Source: Nannochloropsis oceanica (lineage: Eukaryota; Sar; Eustigmatophyceae; Eustigmatales; Monodopsidaceae). Taken from it: a stretch of 64,000 nucleotides of DNA. Both the position numbers and the translations under genes were made by a program. Below the pieces are notes generated by a model. That model was not told the DNA's origin and made no database searches. It saw nothing but the letters and a program-made list of their open reading frames with translations. The stretch is taken from assembly GCA_004519485.1 (NCBI GenBank), contig CP038117.1, positions 372,001-436,000 on the forward strand. The letters are read 5' to 3'. Shown piece after piece: positions 1-11,700 of the stretch. Numbering within the stretch: the stretch's first letter is position 1; each line of letters opens with the position of its first letter.

Positions 1-984
1 GAAGCGGGGTTTAAGCCAACTTTTCGATTTCCGTTCACCTTGCTATTTTCGCTTTTCAAAGTATTGGGTACGCCCACTACGGCGTTTGATACTGACGTGG
101 GGTTGACGATTCCGGATAAAAAGAATATTACCTTTACAGGGCGTCGGTGCATTGTGCGTATTCCCACAGTAAAGCTTTCATTCATCAAGAGCATTAAAAA
201 TGCGGCGAATGTGACTGTGAACGATGTAGTGATGAGCGCGGTAGCCGGGGCCGTGCATCGATTTCGTTGCACGCGAAAAGACCCTATGATGCTCGATCCT
301 TTGTCTCATTGCAAAGTCCGCGTTCGCGCTTTGATGCCTGTGGCTTTGCCGCGGCAGGAGGGAGATCCGGTCAAGGCTTTGCGAAACAAGTGGAGTTTCG
401 CTTCCGTGGCGATGCCCGTGGGGGTAAAGGGGAGTTTGGAACGCTTGCATGCAGCGAATGCCACGATGACTGCATTGAAGAACAGTCCGATAGTGATTGT
501 GCAGAATATGGTCGAGGCTAATCTAGGGGCGCGCTTGCCGTGGACAGTAGCGAAACAAACTGCATTTGACTCGTTTGTGAGGCACACGTTTGTATTTAGC
601 AATGTTCCGGGTCCGAACATGCCTATTACGTTTGCCGGTCGGGAAGTGACGGGCCTGTACATGGCATTTGCGAATTTGATTCCTCAGGTATTTGATTGTG
701 TTACTTTTTCCTTCCGTCTCTTTTCCCTCTTCCAAGCCGGACTTCTTCCAAAGATACGTCGATATCTGTATCTCATCTGTTCTCCCTTCTCTCTCCCTCG
801 CTCCCTCTTTGTCTCACAGGTGGGCGCTCTGTCCTTGAATGGGAAGATCTTTACCTGCCTGGTTCTGGACGACGCGGTCACGCCTGGAGCCCGTGAACTC
901 GGAGAGCATTTCATTGACGAGTTGATGGACTTGGCTCGCAGGACGGGTTTGGAGAATGTGAAGAAGGAGGATATTTTTGGTTGA
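1..984 (+). CDS. Wax ester synthase/diacylglycerol acyltransferase (WSD1-type), C-terminal part; 5' end outside window
   Basis: Open from base 1 in frame 1, so the true start and the catalytic HHxxxDG motif lie upstream of the window. The visible part matches the C-terminal domain (DUF1298) of bifunctional wax ester synthase/DGAT enzymes, which move acyl groups from acyl-CoA to fatty alcohols or diacylglycerol at the ER. Seen: 'VNDVVMSAVAGAVHRF', 'ALMPVALPRQ' and 'FVFSNVPGPNMPITFAGREV', the last being a family signature. An intron at 688-819 (donor after CCTCAG, acceptor CTCACAG) joins 'NLIPQ' to 'VGALSLNGKIFTCLVLDD'. The intron is 132 nt with no in-frame stop, so the frame reads through it; its Phe/Leu/Ser-rich translation and pyrimidine-rich DNA argue that it is spliced. 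The 3' gene is convergent. Confidence 0.85.
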   Translation, partial: EAGFKPTFRFPFTLLFSLFKVLGTPTTAFDTDVGLTIPDKKNITFTGRRCIVRIPTVKLSFIKSIKNAANVTVNDVVMSAVAGAVHRFRCTRKDPMMLDPLSHCKVRVRALMPVALPRQEGDPVKALRNKWSFASVAMPVGVKGSLERLHAANATMTALKNSPIVIVQNMVEANLGARLPWTVAKQTAFDSFVRHTFVFSNVPGPNMPITFAGREVTGLYMAFANLIPQVFDCVTFSFRLFSLFQAGLLPKIRRYLYLICSPFSLPRSLFVSQVGALSLNGKIFTCLVLDDAVTPGARELGEHFIDELMDLARRTGLENVKKEDIFG

Positions 985-1473
985 GAGCCTCAGGGGAGAG
1001 AGGGAGGGAGGGGGTAGGGGAATGATGGAGATGGTTTTTGTACATGCGCGTATGTCGGTGGCTGCCGCGGCTGTCATTGGCGAGGCGATTCGTCGAACAA
1101 ATAGAATAAATTTATAAGAGAATGAAGGTGAAGAAAGAACAACAACCACTGCCGGGAATGGTGTCTCCTACGTTTTGGGTTGCTGCTACGTTATTATTAC
1201 TGTCGTGCCCGTTCTGTCTGACTGCTGCTGCTGCTGCTGCTTATGCTGCTGCTGCTGATGGTGGTGATGCTGGTGTTTCTTTAACTGGCATTACCTGTCC
1301 TTTCTTTCTCACATTTTCCCTTGCGGACTGATTGGGTCTTCACTTGTTTTTTCGACAATCGAAGAAGACGTTTTTGACCACCCTACAGGTCCCATGTGCT
1401 CTATTTTATTCTACCCTGTCACTTTCCGTGTCATTCGTCATGGTGTCGTTTCCGTGCCACCGACGTACATTGA
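985..1473. other. Intergenic, convergent 3' ends
   Basis: Lies between the 3' ends of the acyltransferase and cardiolipin synthase genes. It holds CTG/CTGCTG simple repeats near 1220-1260 and otherwise only 3'-UTR-like sequence. No gene was recognised; the small frame at 1122-1331 mainly translates the CTG repeat. Confidence 0.5.
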
Positions 1474-2899
1474 TTATTTCTCCTCGTCTACCTTCTTCTC
1501 CTTCTCTCTGCTGTCCTTGCCATCCGCCGAATCCGCTGTGGCGGTCTCTCCTTCCTTAAGCCTGAGATTCTTCAGCAGTAGCTGGCCCGTGCCCCCCCCT
1601 TGCAGATAGGCCAAGCCAGAGCCGATCGTCGTGCCGCCCGTAAGCCAGCTGTAAGGTATGGTGATAGAGTGGAGGACGAGGAAAATAGATGCATATGCGC
1701 ATGTCTGTGAGACCGAAGGCGAGAAATCATTGCAACAGAGGCCATTCCAATCCCATCCGCTGGCCCCCTCTCCTCCCCTTCTTCCCCCTCCCTCTCTAAA
1801 CCTACCAAAGCGGCTCAAACAAATCATCCAAGCCCACAGGAATGCCTTCTCCCCACAGAGCCCGGGACAGTGCAAATGTCAGCACACCGAACTGCAGGGC
1901 TGTATTGATTTTACTCAACAAATTAGGCGTAATCTGGAAAGTAGCCGACGAAGTCGTGTCAAAAAACGGCGCTCCCGTCGGCCGGTTCCGCACACGCATA
2001 ATAAATGAGCCACCAATCAATAGGGCATCTCTGCCCACCACTGTAATCACCAAGGGTGTGGGCAAGAACCCTTGCATGGCGAGTGGCACGGCCAAGGCGG
2101 TCACTAAGACCTTGTCTGCAAAGGGGTCGAGGAAACTCCCTAATACCGACGACTGGTTGTAATTTTTTGCAATATGTCCGTCCAACCAATCCGAACCCGC
2201 GGCCACAGCTAGCCCGGCTACGGCGTAAGCATATTTTCCTTGCAAAATAAGAATTGCGAGCAAGGGGGAAGAAGCGATGCGTGACAAGGTTATTATGTTG
2301 GGCACTGTCCAATAGGTCTCTCTGGAGGATGGGGCGCGCGTGGGAGTTGGAATAGCGGTGCGGCTGGTGCTACTTGTGCCCAACGTATCCTCATTATTTT
2401 CTTTTGTGAGAACAGTTGGCTTGACTGGTGTTGGGGGCGCATGTAAGTGGCGAAGGAGGCGAGCATATATATGCTGGTGGTGATGGTATCCTCCCTCCTG
2501 CTGCTGCTGATGCTGATGCTGCTGTCGGACAAGAGCCAGGACATATTTCCCTTCCAGCCGTGCCCGCCGTCGCTGCCACGGCGAAATTGGCGGGTATGAT
2601 GAAAATTGATATGGCAGCGCGGGGTGGGAGGAGGCTGTAGAGGTGCCGCGAGCACTCGGCCGACATGCCGCGGTAGCCTCCCCTCCAACGGCAAGGCACC
2701 GCCGCCACCCTCTTCTTAGGCCCCCATGCATAGCCAGGTGCCGCGATCGAAGCATATTCCCACGCCTGCCCGTGATCTGTGGCGTATGTGCTGCCTGTGT
2801 GCTTGTGGTCGTGGTTGTGTTTGGGTTGGTTTGACAATCTGTTACATTTTTACCCCTCGCCGCAACGTCGTGCAGATGTCTCCTGCTGCAGTGCAACAA
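1474..2899 (-). CDS. Cardiolipin synthase, CDP-alcohol phosphatidyltransferase type, mitochondrial
   Basis: Two exons: 2899-1806 and 1648-1474 (422 aa). It condenses CDP-diacylglycerol with phosphatidylglycerol in the inner mitochondrial membrane. The catalytic motif D-x2-D-G-x2-A-x-x8-G-x3-D-x3-D is seen in 'SDWLDGHIAKNYNQSSVLGS' plus 'FLDPFADK'; the usual Ar-Arg of 'DGxxAR' is Lys here. Membrane helices follow. The intron (donor CTTTG/GTAGGT, acceptor CTTACAG) adds a second exon encoding 'CWLTGGTTIGSGLAYL', which matches the last helix of eukaryotic cardiolipin synthases and supports the join. Translation may start at 2899 or, more plausibly, at Met49 (2755), because 'MLRSRHLAMHGGLRRGWRRC' looks like a mitochondrial presequence. 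PgsA-type phosphatidylglycerophosphate synthase is less likely, given the eukaryotic-CLS C terminus. Confidence 0.85.
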
Positions 2900-3314
2900 G
2901 AAGGAAGCGACACGTCAATTGATTTCCATGAAACAAAACACCATGCATCCCTCACCCATCCTGCCCTCGATCCACTTGGTGCGCCACAAGGTGTTCGTCG
3001 TAGTGCTGCTGCTCTTGCACTCCGGTTGGTCCGTGCCTTTTTTTGCAAGTCTTCCGGAAGGCACCCACCCACCCTTCTTTGACGCACTTTCTCCAGCGAC
3101 GGCGACGCAAGTGCCCCGATCCCGTCTCTCACCTCTCCAACTCCTGCTCACCCTGCCCCGTGGCAACCCATGGTCAAAACACATGCACACTGAACACAGA
3201 CCTGGCTATCGCTTGGCATCACGCGCGCCGGGGCTGCGGTGTGGGGAGAAGCGTCGCGTCGCGGCCATTTGACAGCAAACCCAAGATCAAGATCACAAGG
3301 CTCTTGCACCAGCT
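2900..3314. promoter_or_regulatory. Divergent promoter region, cardiolipin synthase / kinase
   Basis: This 415-bp gap separates two divergent start codons and must hold both promoters and 5' UTRs. I recognise no specific element. Small overlapping frames here look like noise. Confidence 0.4.
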
Positions 3315-5725
3315 ATGAACGCGACGGCCTGGTGTAAAGCCTCCGGCGGCGACGTCGGTACCACCGCCAGCAGTCCTGAGGATCCTCATACCGCGGTCTA
3401 TCAACGGAAGGTGGATCGGTACGATGGACAAGTGATATGGATGGAGGGCAAGCCGTGCTTTGAAATGGGGAACTACCTAGGGGGAGGGGCGGCAGGCGTG
3501 GTATACGAAGCGGAAGATATACGTGCCGATCCCATTACCCCGCACGTAGCTATCAAGATTCTCAATCCCGTGGGATTCAAGCTCATGCCCAATGGACCGT
3601 TGCAGCGGTGCCTGGTGGCGGTCAAGGGGGCAGGTGTTCGACGGGGTCAACCCCTGCGGGAGGAGCATGTCTGGTGGCTGATTCATCCGCACACTAAGCA
3701 AGTCGTGGCGGCTTACGAAGACCCCAAGTACGAAACACTGCGCGAAGTGCCTTTGCCGCGTTGCATCGAAATTTGGGGTTGGGATGGATTAGGGGGAGGA
3801 GCACTTTCCTCTCCGGCTGCGGGGCAGCAGCAGCCAGCACATTCCCACCACCAGCAACAAAACCAGCCGAAGCATGCTTACCAGCCCGATGCGTACCAAC
3901 AGAACGACCACACACGCGATTTTCATCCGCACTGCCAACCTCCTTATACCGGGGCCTACCATCGGCAACAACAGCAACACCGGCACGCCACTCAAGAACA
4001 AGAAAGCAAGTACAGCGCTGCAGCTACCACCGATGGCGGGCTCCCCGGCTTGTGTATGGCCCTAGGGTATGGCGAATGCAACGATGACGTGCTCGAACAA
4101 ATGGCTGCCCTTGGTCAAGAAATAATTATGGATGGTGTGCGGATCCACATCCCCCGAGTTCCCCCGAAATTCGTCAAGTGGCTTCGGAGCCGTCGGTCGA
4201 TCTATCGAGAAATCGCCAATATGACCAAGCTGGGCGCCCACCCTAATGTGATTCGCCTGTCGGAAGTCCTCGAATTGATTCAAGACTCGAAGAGTACGTT
4301 GTTCTTGGTGTTGGAACTCGTGACGGGCGGTGAGCTGTTCGAGCGGATTAGAATTGGGTGTGGAACAACGGAAGAAGTGGGTCGAAGGTACTTTCGGCAG
4401 CTGTTGTCAGGGGTGGGATGTTGCCATGCACGAGGAGTAGCGCACCGGGATCTGAAGCCGGAGAATCTACTCTTGTCGGATGGAGGGGAAGGTGCGGTGT
4501 TGAAGATCGCAGATTTTGGGTTGTCTGCAGCGTTTGCTATCGCGGCAGATGCCGGGGGGGACGCGAAGGTCTCGGACGAGAGAGGGTTGGGAAAGGGAGG
4601 GGCAGCAGGGGAAGGGGGGAGTGGAGGATTGTCCTCTTTGATGCAGCACCAGCAGCATGTGCGACGATTGAAAAGTGTGGTTGGGTCGCCGTATTACTGC
4701 GCCCCGGAGGTGACGTGTGAGAGCACGCAGATGCAGGTATGTACCTCCATCATTCCCTTCCTCCCTCCCTTCCTGTTGTGCCTTGGCTTTCCAGCCGATT
4801 CACCCCCCTCCCTTCTCCCTCCCTCTTTCTTACGCAGGGTTATGATGGTCGGAAGGCGGATGCTTGGTCAGCGGGTGTTATCTTATACGCGCTGCTGGCA
4901 GGCAATCTACCCTTTGGGAGGGACCTAAGCCAATGCCCACGATTTGAACGTTTTCGACGCTGGTGGGTGACGGCAGCGGCAGTGGCGGCCAGGGCTCGAG
5001 GAATGGAGGGAGAAAGGGGGTTGGTTGGCGCAGGTGGGAGTTGTGGGGGGCTGTCAGCGTTGGTGTTGGGAAGAGAAGGAGAAGGAGGGGTGGGGAGCAG
5101 TGGCAGTAGCGGTAGTTTGGTCGGAGACGCGGAGGCAGGGATGGTGCTGGAGCAGACGAACAGTGCAACAGCAGCAGTAGCAGTATCAGCAGGAACCGCG
5201 ACTAACACCACCACGGCAACGACAACGACGGCGGCGACTGTAGCACCGCCGGTGCTGCCGTGGCTTTTTCCCTCCCACGTCTCACCGGGGGCGCGGGCCA
5301 TTATTATTGGCTTGCTGCATCCGGATCCGTCTCAGAGATTGTCTATCGAGGCCGCCGGCTGTCATTCCTGGGTGACAATGTCTCCTTCTTGGTCCCCTCG
5401 TGCCGACTGCCACCACCAGCAACAGCAGCAGCAACAGCAGCAGGGTGCTAATGGAGGGGGAGGAGGGGGGGGGGGCAACGCTGCTGCGGCGATGCACAAT
5501 ATTGTGCAAACTCTACGAAGCTTGGAGTTGGTGCAGGTGCAAACACAAGCAGGGCGAGGAGGAGGGGAGGGGGGGGATGTGTTTATTACATCTTCGCGGA
5601 AAGTGCAACCGAGCCCGCCGCCTCCTCCGATTGCGGAGGAAAAGCCAGGGGACGCAGAGACGGAGATAGGAAGCGTGGAGTCGGAATCGTTGGGACGTAG
5701 TCCGGCGAGTAGGTCTTGGAATTGA
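3315..5725 (+). CDS. Ser/Thr protein kinase with a long N-lobe insertion
   Basis: Two exons, 3315-4736 and 4838-5725 (769 aa); donor GTATGT, acceptor TACGCAG, phase 0. Kinase landmarks: glycine loop '[14 protein letters not shown]' (about residue 55), beta3 lysine in 'VAIKILN' (about 79), '[11 protein letters not shown]' (about 377), 'DFGLS' (about 400), activation segment end '[10 protein letters not shown]', then across the splice '[20 protein letters not shown]'. The order is CAMK/SNF1-like. About 200 residues sit between beta3 and helix C: an ordered-looking block ('[20 protein letters not shown]', '[20 protein letters not shown]') followed by a Gln/His-rich stretch. A second Gly/Ala/Thr-rich insertion splits the C-lobe before '[20 protein letters not shown]'. 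Catalytic residues are present, so an active kinase is expected. The substrate is unknown. Confidence 0.85.
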
Positions 5726-6551
5726 TCGATAAGAGATTTGGTGTGGGATGGTATTAGTTCGTTGTCTACGGTGTCCATATCATATCGCATACGATGGTGA
5801 AAACTGAAACAACCAAAAATGTAAAGCTTTTCTTAAAATAAGATGAACTAAAAAGTGTGCGGGGGATAAGAGGGAGAAAGTGGTAGAGCTTGAGGAGATG
5901 AAGGGAAGAGAGGCGATCGATACTTACTTCTCCTTTTTCTTTTTCTTCTTTATATGTATGCGTCATGCATTGGTGAATCGAAAGGGTCCCTCCAATGACG
6001 ACAGAGATAGCGATGATAGTTAGGTGTATATAGGGAAAGAGGAGAGAGAAAGAGAAGAGAGAGAACTGTGAAGAGAGAAGAGGGGGGGAAGGGGGCGAGG
6101 AGGCGAGAATCGGGACGAGAACGATAAGAGAGTGATTAACAAAGACAAATTGATAACGTGAAAAAGAATCATAAAAAAAAGAACTTGTGCAAGACTTTGC
6201 GAACGCAAGAGAGTGTCAGTATCAACAAGAATAGCAGCACCACCAGCGGCGGCGGCAGCAGCAGCAGCAGCAGGACTTGGTCGAGGTATCACAGCGAGTT
6301 GTGACTCTTTCTTTCTTTCTTCCAATCGTCCGTCCGTTTTTTCACTAAATAATAAGACGCACTGCATGGTGCACTTCTTTCATGCGACGACACATTCTCA
6401 CCTTCGCCTTTTGTCTCGCATCTCACATGCCACACACACAACACACACGACACACAAGCTCTTTAAATGATACGCGAAAGTCTTCCTCTACGCTCCCCTC
6501 TTCCTTCCTCCTGTTCACCTTCCCTCTCCATCCCCCTATTCAATGTCGTGC
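5726..6551. other. Intergenic, convergent 3' ends
   Basis: Lies between the 3' ends of the kinase and HCF136 genes. It contains a purine-rich GA stretch (about 6010-6115), a GCA/GCG repeat near 6240-6270 and CA repeats near 6425-6455. No gene recognised. Confidence 0.5.
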
Positions 6552-8169
6552 TTACGCAATGCCCTTATACCGCAGCAAGATTCCCTCCGAGCCCAAGACA
6601 AACCCCTTGTCCCCGAAAAACTTGACCTTGTACAGGTTGCCAGGAATATTGTCTGCGCTCTTATTGAACGTGAACGTCTTCCCTCCATCCTTCGACACGA
6701 ACATGGATCCTCCTCCTCCCACAGCCCACACCTCCTGATCATCTTTCCAACACACATCCAGAATACCATATCCCCCCGAGCGGATCTTACTATCCGCGAA
6801 GTTGAACTTGTCTTCGGACGACGACAAATCCTGCGCCGGCTCACTCACTTGCAACAGGCCGCCATTCAAGCTCATCCACACACCCTGAGAGCTGTCACCT
6901 TTCACAAATCCCATGTTTTGAATCCGACGGCTAGTGCCTCTATTGTGGGGAACCCAGAAATCATCCCCCGGGACCCAGGTCAAGAAGAAATTACCACGGG
7001 AGGACACGGCGAGGTACGCCCCGGTGATGTCATCACGCACTACCGAGATAATCGAACCCGTGAAATACGAAGCCCCCTGCACACCCGAGGCCGAAATTCG
7101 ATTCAAAGTGGCGTCAATCGTCTCCTTCACCTGTGCCTTCCAGTTCCGCCCGGCGTTTGTAGTTTTGTAGACTGCGCCGGTGGACGTGGTCATCTCCGCA
7201 GAATTGGGCCCAGTCGCAAAGACAGTGGAGGGCTCCCCGGGAAGCTTTGGAGAAAGGGGAATACGCTCCCAGCTCTTACCTGAATCCTGAGTGTGCAACA
7301 GAATTGGGGGCTTCCCAATAATCCACCCCTCGCCGTCCTTGAAGCTAACGCGTTCGAAGCGGTAAGTCACTTCCTCGTCGGGGTCCAAGTCAACGAAAGA
7401 GCGAGGCACCCATGTCTTACCTGCGTCGGTCGTCTCCAAAAATGTACCTTTCGAACCAACAATCCACCCGTGGTTCGGATCCTTGGAATCGAAGTCCATG
7501 TCGTACAATGTTGCGCCCATGGGCAAATCAGTCACTTGCTCCCAGGCGGCATTGGAAGCAGCAGCCGCCGGTTGGGCGGAGGCACCCATGACACTCACGG
7601 CAGAAAGGGCAGCAGCTGCGACAGTGGTGGACGTGACAAGATCCCTACGAGAGACACCAGCATCACTGTTGCCGCTGCTGCTGCTGATGCTGCTGCTGCT
7701 GCTGCTGTCTTCTGTGGCGGCGCTCATCTTGGTTGTGCTATGGGAGAGATGAAAAGGGATAGAGTGGATTTTTGGTTGATCTCTTCGATACGAAAACCAA
7801 TTTTTCAGGTCTCTTTCAAGATGGTTTGTGCTTCTTTGGAGTTGGGACTTTTTCATTTGAGAAGTACCGAGCAAGTTGTGGCATGACAGACTCAAGTAAG
7901 TAGCGTGTCGATGATGCGCTGCCTGTCCCCTTCCAGCCACCAACGACAATGCTTGCCCACTCCTACCCTCACACATACTTGTGTCATTATTTCACGAAGC
8001 CAAGGCCATGCGTGCTTGACTCGTTGCTCTACCATCCAATCAAATTTGCCCTACAGCATCATCAACCCACTTACCAGGATGGCCGAGCTGCAAAGGGCAT
8101 AAAAGCGGATGCTGGCGACGCCACCAGCATTGTCATGCACGCCACTATGACGGAAGTTATCTTCCCCAT
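6552..8169 (-). CDS. HCF136: Photosystem II stability/assembly factor HCF136 (Ycf48), plastid thylakoid lumen
   Basis: Two exons: 8169-8075 and 7737-6552 (426 aa). The second exon is a clear HCF136/Ycf48 beta-propeller with repeats such as 'GWIVGSKGTFLETTDAGKTW', 'GWIIGKPPILLHTQDSGKSW' and 'FVSKDGGKTFTF'; the protein binds newly made D1 during PSII assembly. The first exon is short and encodes 'MGKITSVIVACMTMLVASPA' then 'SAFMPFAARPS', an ER signal peptide plus the ASAF motif of complex plastids. A perfect donor (CCTG/GTAAGT) joins it in frame to acceptor CCCATAG, giving 'PSCTTKMSAATED'. Further in, 'SRRDLVTSTTVAAAALSAVS' and 'AQPAAAA' form a twin-arginine thylakoid signal. The targeting is therefore tripartite: ER, plastid, then Tat to the lumen. 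Confidence 0.93.
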
Positions 8170-8703
8170 TGCCTGAATCTATGTGTGGGGAAGGTGTAAG
8201 GCAATGCTGTGAAAATTGCGATGCCGGAATCAAGCCAAGCTTCGACGTCCAAGCCCGTCGTTCGTTGCGTGTTGCTGTCGTGTGTGTGGTGGTGGGGTGA
8301 GGGGGAAAGCTTCGGGTGATTAAAGGGATGCCGTCTCATGACTGCCCGCTACCAACTTCCATTTTGACTCTTCGTCTCGCTTGATGCCCACTCTCAAGAA
8401 ACCAGGCTCTAACTCTACTCCTAGCTGACGCATTGAAGGTAGGAGTGCGTAGGCCAGCACAAATCTTCCTCTTCTCCGCGCCATCATCGCTGACCGCCCC
8501 CGGGCACGCAGAAAACGCGAAGACCAAAGTGAAATGCAGCAAACGCTCGCATAAACATAGCCAACTTTGGGAGAAGCAAATAGCTTGGAGACCTCCAGTC
8601 GCAAATATCTCACCATCTCACGAGCTCCACCATCCCTCAATCCAAGAATCAGGAAGCGAAGGTTGCATAGACAACACCTCACCACACCTCCCAAGCAGCA
8701 CGC
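8170..8703. promoter_or_regulatory. Divergent promoter region, HCF136 / SET methyltransferase
   Basis: A 534-bp gap between divergent start codons. No defined element recognised. Some or all of it is promoter and 5' UTR. Confidence 0.4.
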
Positions 8704-11700
8704 ATGGACGATGCCGCGGGCACTTTGACTGCCGACACGAACACCGTCACCATGGATATGGATGTGCACGTTGTGCAGGGACAAAAGAAGCAGGAGCAGC
8801 ATGAGCAGCCGATGCCACGGGAGGATGAGGAGGGCGAGGAGATTGACGACGACCTGCTGTCGGAGGATCAGTCTGGTAATGTTGTTGCCGACCTGCTCTA
8901 TGATTCATCGGCAGGAGCTTCAGGAGCAGGAGCGGCCGCTATGGGGGTAATCGACCACTGTGAAGATAAAACAAGGTCTGCGCCATCCACCTCATCCTCG
9001 GCTGCTGCCCCATCCTCCTCGTCATCAATCTCCTCCACCGCCCTCACTATCGCCGAAGCTACGGAGCTGCTCGAAACGGCAGTTGCGCTGCCCGTTCCCG
9101 ACTCAAATGGCTCGAAAGAGAAGCGAATGAAAGCCGTAGGTAAAGCATTGGTTGCTCTAGAAGCAGCTCACGCGGCGGAGGGAGTGTCTGAGGGGACAGT
9201 CAGAGGGCTGCCGTTGCACCAACAAGCCTCTGAGGTTATTGCGGCTTGGCGGGCCACCTTGACCTTCGGCTCGGACGTGGACGCTTGCTCCTTAAGGGAT
9301 GACAATTGGTATGCTGGCACCTTGCTTGCGGTGCGAGATTCGTCCTCTTCATCGCCGGGCAAGAAGACTGCTGCAGCTGGTAGTAGCAAGAGCTGGGAAG
9401 TCAAATTCAAGCGCTTCGCCAGCTCGCACAACGAGCGTTTTGCTCAGACCGGGCCCGAGCTTATGCGTCTTTATCCATTGGGGAGCTACACGGGGCCTAA
9501 GCCTGTGAGCCAGCGTGTGCTAGCCGAGAAGAGGCAACGGGCCCAAGAAGCGCGGGATAGGGAGGCGGCTCGACGCTTGAAGGAGGTCTCATTTGTGCAG
9601 CCGACGCTGCCATCGGTAGTGGGGACGACGAGATCAGGTCGTGCGGTGAGGTCGGTAAATGCGACGATAAATAGTGCAGGACCTGTGTCTAAAAGAGCGA
9701 AGAAGGGGGATGGAAAGAAAAAGAAGCAATGTGCCCATGGGGAGGAAGACGAAGGGGGAAAGAAAGAGGGAGAAAAGGAGGAGGAAGCGGAGAGGGAGCA
9801 GCAACAGGGTAATCACATTGACACAGGCGGGAACGATCAGAACGATTGGGTGTGCGGGACGTGTGAGGAGATGGAGAGGTCGGAGGGCGACCGGCTGGTG
9901 CTCTGTGATGGACTCTGTAAGCGTTCGTTCCACCAATCCTGCCTTGGACTCTCATCGGAAGAAGTCGAGGCGCTCGAGACATGGCTCTGCGACCAGTGTC
10001 TAGAGAAAGAGCACACGTGTTTTGTGTGCGGAGACACAGGGAAAGATGACGGGGCGGTGGACGGTGTGCACAAGTGCATGAAAGGGAGTTGTGGCAAGTT
10101 TTACCATGCCCACTGTGTGAGTCAGTTGCCCAACACCGTCGTCTCCAAGCAGCAGCAGGAGCAGCTGCTGCAGCAGCATTATGATCATCAGGAAGGGGGA
10201 AAGGAAGAGGGGGCTGGCGAGGTAAAATTCAAATTTATTTGCCCGATGCACGTATGTGACTTGTGTGGAAAAGGGCGTGAGAGTGGGGTAAATCGGCGAG
10301 AGCTGTATCCCTGCTGGATGTGCCCAAAGGCTTACCATTTGAATTGCATCCCTCCCTCGTGCAAATATCACGAATATTTGCTGCTTTGTCCGGAGCACAG
10401 TGAGGAGATGGATTTGCCGCGCTTGCCCGGGTGGGGGGAGGAGGAGGGGGAGGAGGAAGCTCTCGTGGGGGATGGGCGGTGCCGAGGGATGGAAGGATGG
10501 GAGGAAAAGGGTGAGAGAAGCGAAGGGTGGCTGTCGTTGGTATTGTGCTCGTTGTTGCCGAAAGGAGGGAGGTCCTGTCGGCCGTTTCGCTTACCGGTGG
10601 GGCTGTTTGATGAGGTGAACAGCAAGCCAAGGCCCTATGGACAGATTCCCTGCCTGAAGTATCTGTGCAAGATGCCTACCAGAGAACCGGGACCTGAGTG
10701 TCAGTGTGTGAGAGAGTGTGGGGAAGGCTGTTTGAATCGGATGCTGCATATCGAGTGTGTTGGGGTGGGGGGGGGGGAGCATGGGGGGGAGGAAGGAAAG
10801 AAGGACCGGTACCATAATTGTAATGTTGGCCCGGCGTGTGGGAATAGGGCGTTTAAAAACAAGGAGTACATCAAGCATCAGATTTTTAAGGAAGGCGGGT
10901 GTGGGTGGGGGTTGAAGACGTTGGAAGATGTGCGAAAGGGGCAGTTGGTGTTTGAGTATGTTGGGGAGGTGATCGATGAGGAACTGCTCGAGGCACGGTT
11001 GCAGGAGCATGCGAGGGAGCACCCGAACGACCATAACATGTATATTATGGAGTTGGAGAAGGGGTTTTATCTCGATGCGAGGACCAAGGGGAATGCCTCC
11101 CGATTCATCAATCACGCATGTGCTCCTAATTGCGAGCTGCAAAAATGGACTGTGAAGGGCGTGACGCACATTGGGATCATGGCGGTGTGTGACATTCGGG
11201 CCGGTACTCCCCTGTCGTATGACTACCAGTTCGCGACGAACGAAGAAGGGAAATTCGCATGCCATTGCGGTGCGCCTACTTGCAGGGGCACTTTGGCACC
11301 GAAAGAGAATTTGACGGAGGATGAGGAGATGGAGGCCTTGCGAACCGGATCCAGGACGGACCGTAAGAAGTTGTTGGAATTATGCAAGAAGAGGGAGAGG
11401 CGGGAGATGGCACGGAAAGAACAGGCGGAGAAGGAGAGTGCTAAAAGGAGAAATTTGACGTCGCAGTACTTGCCGGGGGATGCCTTGTTGGAGATCCGTG
11501 CGGGTCCACCGGCGAGGTTTTTTCGTTTTGCTAAGGTGAGGGCGGGAGAGGGAGAGGAAGGAAGGGAGGCAGAGGAAGGAGGGGAGGGCGGAATGGATTA
11601 TTTGGTTGAGGATTTGGTGCGTGTTGGTATGTGCTCTTGTTCGATAGTTGTAGTGTCGGATACTGGAGGTCCCGCTGCTGAACAATTTTTCCCTCTTTTA

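Noticed and set aside
1122-1331. Small frame resembling a signal peptide
   Set aside because: Its Ala run is a CTG/GCT repeat translation in the 3' region of the acyltransferase gene; nothing follows it.
9634-10630. Pro/Ser/Leu-rich minus-strand frames under the PHD region
   Set aside because: Antisense of Cys/Glu-rich PHD coding sequence; no domain.
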